DNA of 64,000 nt from Zhengitettix transpicula (lineage: Eukaryota; Arthropoda; Insecta; Orthoptera; Tetrigidae), in NCBI GenBank assembly GCA_037074705.1, contig CM073590.1:213076746-213140745 (forward strand). Direction: 5' to 3'. Both the position numbers and the translations under genes were made by a program. Of the stretch, positions 38,230 to 49,900 are shown piece by piece. Within the stretch, counting starts at the first letter, position 1. Every line of letters starts with the position of its first letter. Below the pieces are notes generated by a model that saw nothing but the letters and a program-made list of their open reading frames with translations, was not told where the DNA came from and made no database searches.

Positions 38230-38541
38230 GCATCATCTAGATGGATGCATCGTTAGATGGTCATTCGTGAGGTTTGATTAATTTGTACCCTTCATCCCCA
38301 TTATTTTACTACTATTGCCGCGTGGTGGTTCTAAAATATTGTCCAATTTACTTTATGATTATTAATAGAACCTAAATTTTTCTTTTTAGGAAAAATCACG
38401 TAGTCGCGTGGAGATTTGACAATTCTCGGGCCAGTGAATGATCGACATTTCGATAGTAAATGTTCGATATACTTTATTCCGGAAAATAATCTCGAATCTT
38501 CAATTCGAACCTACCTAATATCAATTCAAAAAGTTAAGGAA

Positions 38542-40043
38542 ATGCCTATAAAATATATTGGTAAAACTACAGACTTTAGGGGTAAACCATTATGGGAAAT
38601 ATTGGGAAATCTAAATAACTTTGGTGTTGGAAGGGTTGTTGTAAGAAGTATGTTTGAAAGATACGATGAGCCGTGTTATTATAGGATACGTAAAGTAGAG
38701 ACTCTCCCTAACGAGGTTAGTGTGTTACGTTTTGTAGCAGTATTTACTTTTTTGTCCACTTCATTTCTTTGACCATGTTTTAGGAACCTCGCAAAGTTTG
38801 CATTTGGGTGGATAGAGTTTTCCGTGGAAGAAAGGAACCAACACTTGCTAGAATTTGTGGTGCAACTTATAAAGATGACTTCCGGCTAATACCTAAAGAT
38901 GAGGAAGTAGCCTATTGCAGAGAAGACGTTAACTTTGAGAAACCAGAAAAAATTCTTCCTCGAGCAGTATCATTTCCTCCATTGCTGAAGGTATTATATA
39001 ATATATCAGTATATGTGACTTTAACCATGGCACATCTAATTGATACTTTTAAATCAAGAGTAACCTGAAATGTTTCGAAAACAATTCATGTTCACTTCCT
39101 GGGAGAAAAATGGTCTGTGGATGTTATAAATAGTTACTTTGGGGAACATCGAATTGGGAATAAGTTATAAAACCATGTTGATCATACTCTGGGTATTGTT
39201 TTATGTATGTTATATAGGAATGAATTTTGTTTATTGAATATGTTTCAAATAAGTTGATATACATCTGGTTGTTTTACAATTCGTCCATGGTTGACTTGTT
39301 CTGAAAATTATTGTTTTTTTGTCATTAGACAAGTTTTGTCCCTTGTTAAAGCTTAAATCAAATGACTTATCATTGATTATTTGGAAAATAAATCTGTAAA
39401 GTGTATTATTGAGACTGAGTTTTAAATTTATTTCTATTGATCATTTAATTGTACAATTTAAGTTTACAGAAACCATTGCTTAACTTCGTGAGATATGTAT
39501 TGAATGAACAAATAATGTTGATGCTTTGGTTGTCTTTTTCTTTTTCACAAATTTAACGTTACCCTATTCTTGATCAATTTTTATTATACATATTTAATTA
39601 ATATATATATATATATATATAATACTATTTCTAAAACCAAGATTTCAGATAAAGTAATAACATTGATATTTTATGGACGAATTATGATTATACTAGTAAA
39701 GGATTATTCAAGAATTGTTTTTAATTATTTCTTGTTAGTGTACAAATTGAAAATGTATGAATAGAGTTTATATACAATAGTTGCTGACTAACCTTAGAAT
39801 AGATATATTTCTCTTTTTTTGGATTCTGTTGAAACTTGAAACTCATTTTAGGAAATTTTGATGCGAGAACTGCAAGCAAAGGGAGTTACACCATTAGAAG
39901 AACCAAAAATGAAACTTGTTTATACTTCATCATCTCAAAATATTATTAAAGTAGCGAAGGAAGGAGAAAAACCTACTGTTGAATTTAAAATGGGTTTAGG
40001 TAAACCTGCAAGTCCAAATTTGTATGAAAATGTTTTACAGTAA
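38542..40043 (+). CDS. mRpS34: Mitochondrial small-subunit ribosomal protein mS34
   Basis: A metazoan-type component of the mitochondrial ribosome small subunit, imported into mitochondria. Exons: 38542-38715, 38784-38990, 39852-40043; GT/AG borders, phase 0 throughout, 190 aa. The start MPIKYIGKTTDFRGKPLWEI and the following LGNLNNFGVGRVVVRSMFER are the conserved N-terminal block of the family. The open frame continues upstream of this ATG without another ATG, so 38542 is chosen. A TTTTTAG|G acceptor at about 38391 suggests a 5' UTR exon upstream. Exon 2 carries VCIWVDRVFRGRKEP, exon 3 a basic tail ending ENVLQ. AATAAA lies at about 40330. Intact and likely housekeeping; convergent with IQCK. 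Confidence 0.93.
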
Positions 40044-40139
40044 TTATGAGGATGTGTAATATATATTTGTATAAAATATGTTTCAAATACATGCCTGTTT
40101 AGTCATCATCAAATTGTGCAGTTTCTCTGATTCCTATAC

Positions 40140-41058
40140 AGTAAATTTTCAATGGTTCAGAAGGTAGCCTAAAAAATGAAAATTTAAGCTTTGTTTGACA
40201 GTGGTACAATGCTGTGGGAAAAAAATGTGCTTTTCATTACAGTGATCCAATATTCTACATTCATGATTACAATTTGAGATTGATGTCAGTTGATTTCTAT
40301 CAGTTATCTTTGTAATCAGCCGACATGCAAATAAATTTTCCCAGTCTGCAACTGTCATAAAAAAAACAATCTGTTAGATATTAGTCACTTTGTATCGTCC
40401 AATACCACCATTACTTCATTTCAAAACCTTTTCCTGTATATTCTTTTTGTGGCCAAAATTATTCTCAGGATTATCAGTTGAATAATTGATTCGGTATCTT
40501 TTGGTAAGAACATACAGCTAAACTTTCAATCTTTAGATCATATTTTGTTGGATGTGTAGGAGTGTTGTCTGACAGCAACAAACATTTGAAGTCTTCACGT
40601 GGTATTCCAAACTCTTCCTCCTGCAATTTCCTACTGCAGATGCAAATTCTTTAAAAATGTAGTATGAAAATCTTTCAGACAAACATACTTTTTTCAAATT
40701 ATAATATGGAACTGAAAGATAATTCATTATGTCTTTTAAAACACTTTGTATTCGAGAATGGGTCAGTCTATGTAATCTGCCAGTGTTAGTGCAAAGCAAT
40801 GCTGAGATCTTGCTGATTTTTTCCCCAGTAGATTATTCATTTTTGAATGCTTGTGTGTATTCTGGCAAAGCATGCCATAACAAAATTGTTTCATTATGTC
40901 TTTTAAAACACTTGGTATTCGAGAATGGGGTCAGTCTACGTAATCTGCCAGTGTTAGTGCAAAGCAATGCTGAGATCTTGCTGATTTTTTCCCCCAGTAG
41001 ATTATTCATTTTTGAATGCTTGTGTGTATTCTGGCAAAGCATGCCATAACAAAATTGT
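40140..41058 (-). mobile_element. pogo/Tigger-like transposase remnant with 167-bp duplication
   Basis: On the minus strand 40530-40620 reads EEEFGIPREDFKCLLLSDNT then PTHP. This is the DDE-domain block (LLxDNxPxHP) of pogo/Tigger transposases. Further broken frames extend both ways, including MTVADWENLF at 40320-40358. The upstream part (40725-40891) is repeated in tandem at 40892-41058. Stops and frame breaks make it a pseudogene. Confidence 0.65.
40725..41058. repeat. Tandem duplication, 2 x 167 bp
   Basis: CATTATGTCTTTTAAAACAC starts at 40725 and at 40892. The copies differ by only a few bases, such as GGGTCAGTC versus GGGGTCAGTC, so the duplication is much younger than the transposase decay. 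Confidence 0.9.
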
Positions 41059-41109
41059 TTCTTCAACATTATATTTCTGAAAATATAATATTTTGTTATT
41101 TATTAGTTC

Positions 41110-41114
<5 letters not shown>

Positions 41115-41167
<53 letters not shown>

Positions 41168-41425
41168 ATAGTGAGAATGTGACATTGTCAAAAATATTGG
41201 TATGGAAAGGATAGAGAGATAGGTTGTGGCTTACCTGAAAGTGAAGTGCAGTGTCGCCATGAGGAGCTGAAGGTTGCTCTTCAAATTTTCGGAGGCTCTC
41301 AGCCTCCTTCCTGAAGAAGGAGGCTGAGAGCCTCCGAAAATTTGAAGAACAACCTTCAGTTTCTCATGGCGACACTGCACTTCACTTTCAGGTAAGCCAC
41401 AACCTATCTCTCTATCCTTTCCATA

Positions 41426-41478
<53 letters not shown>
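41115..41478. repeat. 237-bp near-perfect palindrome between two TA arrays
   Basis: Left TA array 41115-41164; spacer with AGTAATAGTGAGAATGTGAC; palindrome 41195-41431; right TA array from about 41431 to 41475. Arms of about 116 bp start TATTGGTATGGAAAGGATAG and meet at GCCTCCTTC-CTGAA-GAAGGAGGC. They include TTACCTGAAAGTGAAGTGC and its inverse. The sequence could fold to a very long hairpin. Relatives lie at 9.4-9.99 kb. No open frame; a non-autonomous fold-back element. Confidence 0.85.
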
Positions 41479-41494
41479 ACATATATATATATAT

Positions 41495-42420
41495 TGTAGA
41501 AATTACTAAAGAATTTATTTTATTTAAGATTTCCTGTCCTCAGTTTGGCAATACAGCTGATGTATTTCCTTTATGCCAAATGTTTACGAACATTTAACCC
41601 TGGGTCAAGATGTGTCCTGAGGTAAAGATATAAAAGCATTGAGAAGTAAACACTTCTCTAAAGTAAACACAGATTGCAGTCAAGTGACTGTTGGTGTTAA
41701 TTTAATTTTGTCTGAGAAAGTGCAATCGAGTGTTGGGTTTTAGGCTGAGTATACTGAGGTTGGACATTCCGTCCAGGTGTGTTGTTGGTTTTTAGTCACT
41801 GTTTTTATCTGAGTGTGAAATCATTCTGATACTAAGAAATTTTCTGCATTATAGTGGATCCAACTCATATTTTTAGAAGGACGTTTTTGAATGCGGATTT
41901 AGTATAATGAATCTCACTCGAGGTTTAGATAAACTTGCCAAAGGTCGGTAAAAGGCCATGGGAGATGGTAATCCTGTGAAATCCATCTATCTGAGATAGC
42001 TCTCCACACCTCCTATGGTGGTTCTGTGCTATACAGCTTGCTGTAGCAAAGTGGAGAAGGGTGTTTAAGGTTGGGAGATTGGTTCTATAAAACTAAGTGA
42101 GTGCAACTACATTGTGCTTGCTGTCTAATCGATTCATTTGGATTGATTCAATCAATTTCCATATCTCTGAAGTTTGTTCTGAGCATTAACAAACTACGAA
42201 GTTACAAGCATACATTGAGGTGTTCTGGGTCATTTGAGAACTACTTTTGATGTCCCAAGGTATTTGTTTAGTTTTAGTTGTGAATAATAATTAAGCGATG
42301 AAATTATACTAGATATTGTAAAAAGTTCTATAGTTTTCATTTTTGTAAATTCCTATATTTTATTGGAGGCCTGCAGGCGACCCTGATCGTAAGAACTCAA
42401 AAAAGTTGTGGAAATAATAG
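41495..42420 (+). mobile_element. Possible LTR plus primer-binding region, family B
   Basis: Begins TGTAGAAATTACTAAAG directly after ATATAT. It runs for about 880 bp to GGAGGCCTGCAGGCGACCCTGATCG, where GGCGACCCTGATCG resembles the tRNA primer-binding site next to insect LTRs. No gag or pol follows before the next TA array. The assignment rests only on these ends. Confidence 0.35.
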
Positions 42421-42591
42421 TAATTGATTTTGATTAAATTTAAGTGCATGCAATTCACAAAATAGTCGGTATAAGAGTTTACCATACATTTTCCCCCTCA
42501 AACGTTGAGCATTTTTACTATTAAGATACAATGAATACTACATAATTTGGCACCCCAACAGGGGCGAAAATTCCTCATAAATAGAGAATTT

Positions 42592-42596
<5 letters not shown>

Positions 42597-42646
<50 letters not shown>
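42597..42646. repeat. (TA)n microsatellite
   Basis: About 24 TA units, directly before an LTR-like start. Confidence 0.95.
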
Positions 42647-42649
<3 letters not shown>

Positions 42650-43440
42650 AATACCAATTAAACAGGCTATTAATTGTTTTTAATATAATTTAATTGTTGG
42701 CGGTACGGGTGCTTAAGGACGACAATCAAGGCGGGTTTTTCTTTGTTAACAATCGAGACTGGAAACCGCACGCTTAGAGAACTCAGTCTGCTGCAAGACG
42801 CGAAAGGAAAAAGTATGCATCGAGAACTGGGACATAGTAGTTCGGTCCACATAGAGAAATAAAAACAGTAAAAGTCTGCGGATCCAGAATTATGAGTAGG
42901 ACTATCTAGGGAGTCCAACGGCGATATAACAGTTTACATAAAACACAAGTAAACAGTTTGACGGAGAGACTCATAAAATCGCAGTTTGTAAGCAGATGTT
43001 TGGCTTCACAAACTGAACTAATTTTCGCATAGAGAGACTTTGAGGAGACCTACATCCGGCAACTGGCTGAGGGTGGGCTAATCCAGGTTCCAGGAAAGCA
43101 GAGACCTAGAGCAACTACCGTGTGTTCAAAATCTAAAGTGTAGAAGCAGTGTATAATGGCCTGTTTAGTGGGTGTTGACTTCAAGGTACAAGAGTCCGAA
43201 CTGGTACCAGTAGCACTGTCGTGAGTACAAAACAATTATTAATGACTGTAAATGATAATTAAAGGGTATAGTCAGATTTCTTTCACGATTTTCTTTTCAT
43301 TCGTTTTCTTTTACTTTTTTATTTAATATTGTATTCCGTTAACTTCAATGAGTTTGGATTGTTAATATTTTAGTTCATTGTATTTGTTCTTCCTATCAAA
43401 CCCAGTGGTGACCCTGAGATAATGAGAAATTCAACATAAT
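42647..43440 (+). mobile_element. LTR-like sequence related to family A, with primer-binding region
   Basis: Starts TGTAATACCAATTAAACAGG. Like the 47747 copy it has a TTAATTGT stretch, a GGCGGTAC block and a GACGACAATCAAGGCGG-type block. It ends near TCAAACCCAGTGGTGACCCTGAGA. In 47747-48595 the corresponding end is TCAAACCCAGTTGAGACCC. No coding region is attached. Confidence 0.55.
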
Positions 43441-43992
43441 TGATTGTAAAATTATAAAGCTATATTTTCATAGAACGCCAGGAATTAATAAAATAAAATT
43501 GAAATATTTGTTTGTTAAATTGAGGGAATTTGGCGTGCTAAGCAGGGGATATAATGTGTAATTATAAACAATAAATTTTTAAATACATAATAATTTTGTT
43601 AATTATTCCTATTAATTCAGACCTTTGATTTCATACAATTGACAATTATTTGTGTGTACTACTTTATTATATGAGGCATACATTATATTAAAGCAGTGTA
43701 CATTTGAGAGTATGAAAATAATGAATTTAATTGTTCAATAATCTTATGTTTTTCACATAAATTTATTGTGAAAGGTTAATTTGAGGACATGAACGTTGGT
43801 AAAGAATATTTTGTCTTGTTTTCATCAATCTGATGTTTTATAATTAACATGCTATACATTAAATTGAGATTAATCTCATCTTTTCTTTGGGGACTACTGA
43901 TATTTATTGTTTCATTATTAGATTTTTTTTACATGACAGTCACCACTACTAAATTCTTTTTAACAAATTTTATTCTTAGTAATTACATTGTG

Positions 43993-46900
43993 TTATGAAA
44001 AATAAGATTCATCAGATTCCATTCGATGAAATTTATATTCTCCTGCCGCTTGTTCATTTTCCTCTTCCATCTGATGCTTGTATTCTTCCACAATCCCAGA
44101 CCAAAATTCACTTTCAGAATGTCCCATGGCATCATTAACCACATGTGAAATAAGTTTGTTTATTTCTAGTTTATTAATGGTTTTTTCCAATTTGCTCGTC
44201 AATTCATCTATTCTTGATTTTGCTTGCATCTTACTCTCTGCTTTCATAGCTCTGATCTTCTGCTGTCTTGCTTCTTCTTTCTCAGCATTGTATACCTGAA
44301 AAATTTAGAAGGCTTTGGATGAAATAAATGAAGAACATAAATTTGTGTCTTGAAGACTAATTTGGCTCTGAAATCAAAGGCTAAAAATTTTTAATAGAAG
44401 GAAAATGAGTGTGGGAACATCAATGAAGACAATGAAAGTAGCTTATTAAAAGCTAGGAACATATTTTGTAATATAAACCTTCACTAGATTCCAGCATTGA
44501 ATTAAAGATGCAAAATCAGTTTCAAAAATGGTATTTTAAAACATAGGATATCAGGGAAGCAAATTGCTCACAATTATCTCAAAAAGTAAAACTGGGGTTA
44601 CATTAATTCCAGCTACTATTGTTATTATACTTAATAATTATTATTATTAGATTGAAATAGTGACAAAATGTCAATATAAGTAATAAATTTATGTAGATAC
44701 AAGTTTGAGATTGTTTTACTTCATGAATGAGAACACAAAATAATAAACGAGAAAATTTGAGATAAAAATACTTGTATTTACAGTTTGAAAGTGGGAAGGG
44801 ATTTAATTTTGAGTTTTTTCAATCTACTTTGGGAATTGTATTGGTCCAGAACATAATGCAATACAGTTAGATAGAAGAAAAATAAATTACTGAAATTTGG
44901 ATGGGGTGTATGAGAACAGTCTATCAAAGAACAGCGTCATGAAAATTTTGAAATGTTTGATAAATTACTAATGTTAAAAATTAGGAAGCTGTAAAATAAA
45001 GAGGAACAAATAAGGGTTATATTTATTGTAAAAATGCTCTTTCAATAATAAAGAACAAAATTGAAAATCAGAAGAGATAAATACTAGTGTCACAATATAA
45101 CAATATTAATAAAGATGAATTAATGCATTTACAGAATTATATCTACAAATCTGCATCTGTCTTATGAGAAGAAAGGATCAAGAAATGATTATTTATCCAC
45201 ATGAAAGAAATAAACTCTCCTCTATGCTTTAGAACAAATTGTCCATTTCACTCTGTAGTAAAGAAGAAATTGTTTTCAAGTTTTATGAAGTTTCATAATT
45301 GTTTCCTGACTATTAAAAGTAGTAAAATAAGCAAAGCTGATAAATTGAATTGAATTGAATTTGAAGTAGGCATTTTTGAGGCACAAATAATTTAATTTAC
45401 ATGTTTCAACCTAAATTTGTTGCTAGAAAAATTTGACAAAAAAAAATATTTAAATGGTCACCTTCCAAAACTGCCTCATTTCTTGAACTTCTGGGTCCTT
45501 CCTCACAAGAAATCCCCTAACAAATCGTTGAATTCGCAATGCTGCTTCTTCTGGAGTCCATAGCCACGATAACGGGTAAATTGGCCGTGGGCTGCATCAG
45601 AAGACATTTAAGACATTATACAATTACACAAAAAAATAAATTTACATAACTTTACATAACGTAACTGTTTTTCTAAATATTCCTTGGCAAAAGGAATGCT
45701 GAATAATTCAGTCCAGTTTGTAGCTCTCTCGGGATATCGTGGGTTTCTATTCCACAGCAATTCAGCAATATAGTCCAATCCGTTGAATTGGCACTTTTGT
45801 ATCTGGAATGCAATATACGTTTGATACTTTCAAAAATTAATTAGAATAGATATATTTGAGAAAAATGCATATTTATGAAAAATAATTAAATTTATTATTA
45901 TTACTAGCTTACTTTTAATATGCATATGATAAAAAGTCAAAAAATTGGAAGATACAGGATATGATCAAGATCCTGAATAATTCCTCTGCTGCCCTCTTTA
46001 CTAAGCTTGAAGTACAGTTTTTATAATTGAAGATTTCAATGCCCAAATGTGCTATCCATATTTTTCCGGTATGGCGTGAAAAATTTCTCATTAGATAAAT
46101 ACATAGATAAAAATATAAGTTTTAACTGATTCAACTCGATCAAATCAATTATTGCTTTGATTTGTAATGATTTTCGATGTAACAGAAATAATATTGTACC
46201 GTGATCCTCCACCATAATAGCCACAATAATGTTTTGTGGAGAGGAATTCCCATTTCTGGCAGGGACTCCAGAACGATACTTGTGCAGAACATTTACACAG
46301 ACGTTGTCTCTGTCATTTACACTTGCTCGGTAGTTCTGACATCGGCGATCAAAATTGAGTCGTATCTGATTTATGGAACAAATCTAACGCAAGCTCGTCT
46401 GCTTTTCCACAGTATGCCCTTAACTATTGTTTTATTGCATTTGTACCAATCTCGCAGTTCGCATATTGTGAAGTGTACTCATCCATGTGTAATTACTTCA
46501 AAAATGTTAGTACCATCCAAGTCATATTGACCCAATAAATTAATTATATATCCTCATAGTTGGCGTTAAGCAAGAATATATTACCCGAAGACAATCCCAT
46601 CGTATTGCCGCCTCAAGGGTCTGCCTTAACGCAGGAAGCAAAACCGGGAACACTTCTTTATCTAAATAATTCACTGGTAAATCTGAAAAATATAAAAGCA
46701 CTGATGATACAGGTAATAAAGACCCGTAAGACAATAGTAATGTCTACCGTCTTAGTTTCATATGATTTTATTAAAAGCATACATTACTCATTTCACGAAG
46801 AGCTGAAAGTTGCTGGACTATTTTCTGACTAGTCTTAAGACTTATTTAGTAGATGATTCCATTTTTACTTAGGAAATTATAATTCCAGGGAACTAGAGAG

Positions 46901-49900
46901 TTTGCCTACGCATTAGAACGTAAATGTTTGGAAAAGAAACGGCAGAAGTCGCGAAATTTTGCAATTCTCCCCCATGGCGTTCCATACTTAAAAGTTCCGC
47001 GATCAGTCATCATTGGCAGAGATTCTGATAAGTTCAAAAATTGAGAGTGCAATATAGTATATGAATTTATAGTTTGATGTACATAGACTGGGTCATAATG
47101 TAGGTAAAAAAATTATCATTTTTACGATTTCTAAAAATATCAATTTCTAATTCATAAACAATTATCACATCTCTAGGTATGGAACATTGGTAATAAATAA
47201 TATTGGGACCACAATATCAATAAATTAACAGCCGATTTCAGTTATCTAGCAGGAGAGCGCAAAATATATTTTGAGTATTTTTAAATATTAATTAATTATG
47301 TAAAGCTATATGGAAGTAAAAAAAGAGTACATTTGTTGGTGTAATGTATTGGAGAAGTTACTAGTTGAATTAATTTCCTTCTTTTCTCTGAAGCCTACTT
47401 CTTTAGAGTATTAATTCTTAATCTGTTTTCAATAACTTGCAAATGTAAATTATCATCCGAATATTTTATTTGTTTAATTTAGTCAGAAAAACGAAAAGTT
47501 GTAAGAGGGGTCAAGTAATCCATCGAAATCTTTTCTAACTCTGCTTATTGCAATTAGGCCTAAATATAAAGCAATCTGTCTAGCAAGTATTTATAAATTC
47601 CGCAGAAGAAGTTATACTATACTAATTTTTTAATCTAAAAATATGAAAAATACACAAAAATAGCATTGTTATATTCAATAGGGAGAAATAAACTGTGGAA
47701 TTATATGATTCTGGAGTGACTTTGGAATATTGTTTTAGATATATATTGTAATGCCTATTAATTAAGGCATTAATTGTAATAGATAATCTAAATTGTTGGA
47801 GAAACATTATTGACGGCGGTACCGAACACTACAAGCGACAATGAAGGAGAGTATTGTTGTTTTGGCGGAAGAAGAATGCGCGCTCAAAATTTACGAGACA
47901 GGAAGCCAGTTCGCGTTATGATTTGGTAGGGGACAGTTCGATTCTTCAGCCGGCTGGAAGGTTGTGCCGAACACAGATCGTTTGAAAATCGACGAGACAT
48001 TATATTAAAAATTTCAGTCTTTAGTTTGGCTGGAAGGTTGTTTGAGCTAAGATTGTTTTAAAATCGACGAGAGATTATATTAAAAACTTCAGTCTGGAGT
48101 TGGCTGGGAGCGTTGGTCAAGTTGAAATAGACGTGACCAAACATTTACATTTACGTAAGCAGAACTAGAAACCGGCAGTAAACTGGGCAAGCTATGAGTG
48201 ACTCAACCGAGCGAGGGAGAGACGAAGCAGGGGTTCCTGGTTCCTGATTTTGAAATAGAAACATTTAAATTAGAATCTGTGAGTTCAATAGAATCTGTGA
48301 AAAAAAAACCCCGTCACTGTGCTTCGAAAGCTAAAAGTATCCTGGGCAGCCGTAAGTAACAAGAGAACAATAAATTTTGTAAACCGAATTAAAAGATAAA
48401 AGTCAGATATCGTTATTTTCTTATTGATAAAAAAATTGTTTAAAGTAGAATCCATCTTTTAGTATTAATGGTCGATAAGCAAAGTTCGTCTATGTTTAGA
48501 CGAGTAAATATTTCCTTTTAAATCTAATTTTTGTGTTCTTTAATTATTTTTGTATGATTCACCGTTATCAAACCCAGTTGAGACCCTTGAGAGAATGAGA
48601 TCTTTTTTATTTTAAATTGTATAATTGTTCAAGAAATAAAATAAATTTGTTTGTTGTTTAAAAATTTAATCTTTTTATTTGAAGCCACTTTAATTAAATA
48701 TTACAATATATTGGCAAATACTAACTAAATTTCTCTCCAGCTACCATATGTATATTATCCTTGGTCCAATTTTCAATATATGTGGGATATAATTAGTTGT
48801 CTCTGGAGACTTACAGGTTGAATGAAAAATGCAGACCTTTAAAGCATAGGAAACTTTCTTGAAATTTAATAATAATTTATTCAAACGCAAATGATTCGTT
48901 ACGAGCACAATAAACCTTAAGTCTAATATTTTGTTAGCGTAGGTAAAATTTGACTTCAAATAGACGTGACCATCAATTCTGTAGTAAGAAAGTATGTCAA
49001 GATATTTATTATATTTCGGCATCAATTACATACAAAGAAAATACTGCACGAGTGACTGATTTTACAGGTTAATTATCGATAATCTTACCGTGATGTGGAA
49101 TTGGAGGATCTGGTGGAAGCTGATCACATTTGTATTGCTGGTATAGTCGTCTTTTCTCATTGTATTCTGTAAAATTAAGTGTTTTTTTTTTAAAAAAAAT
49201 AATGTGATTCGAATTGTGATCATGTAAAGTTCAGTAATATGTTGAAAGTATATACCTGTCTAAAAAAGTCAGAAATACCGATTACTGGATAATTGGAGGT
49301 GTAAAATCTTTTTCTGCACAATTGCCAGTTTTTCAGATATTTAATATTGTGAATTCACATTCAAGAGAAAAAAATAATCGTGTCAATCGAAGTCGAGACT
49401 GATTCTAAATATATTGGTGAAAAAAAAAATCAAACATATTTCGTTACTCAGCTTTCAAGATATAGATTTACTGTATACACATATTCGTGTCCCCTATTCC
49501 TGTAGGAATCCAGGTCTCTGAACTAATTTAGAAAATTCTAACTCAATTAACAATCTTCTTAAGTGTATGGTTTCACGAGCTGTTTCGCTCATTGTTTTTC
49601 CTCTGTGGTACTAAGATCAACACTACTGTATTTTCTACTTTACCAAATAATAACAGCGTTTCATAGGTTAAAACAAAACCCACTTGTTGACTTACGGTCG
49701 TCTAAATCTCCACCGGCATCTGAATATGCTTCCAATTTTCCTGATTTTGAGTATTTCGAACCGAATCTTGTTGCAATCAAATGTTGCCGCCTAGGTTCAA
49801 TTAAGAATTTGGCCAGCCTCCTGTGGTGTAGGGGCGACTTCCTCACATCACAGGAGTCCCGGGTTCGAATCTCGGCGAGGGCATGGATGTTTGTGTGTGT

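Noticed and set aside
45640..45662. Later donor sites for IQCK exon 4
   Set aside because: They are in a different phase or add four residues not found in the family; AAACA|GTTACG restores KHPRP.
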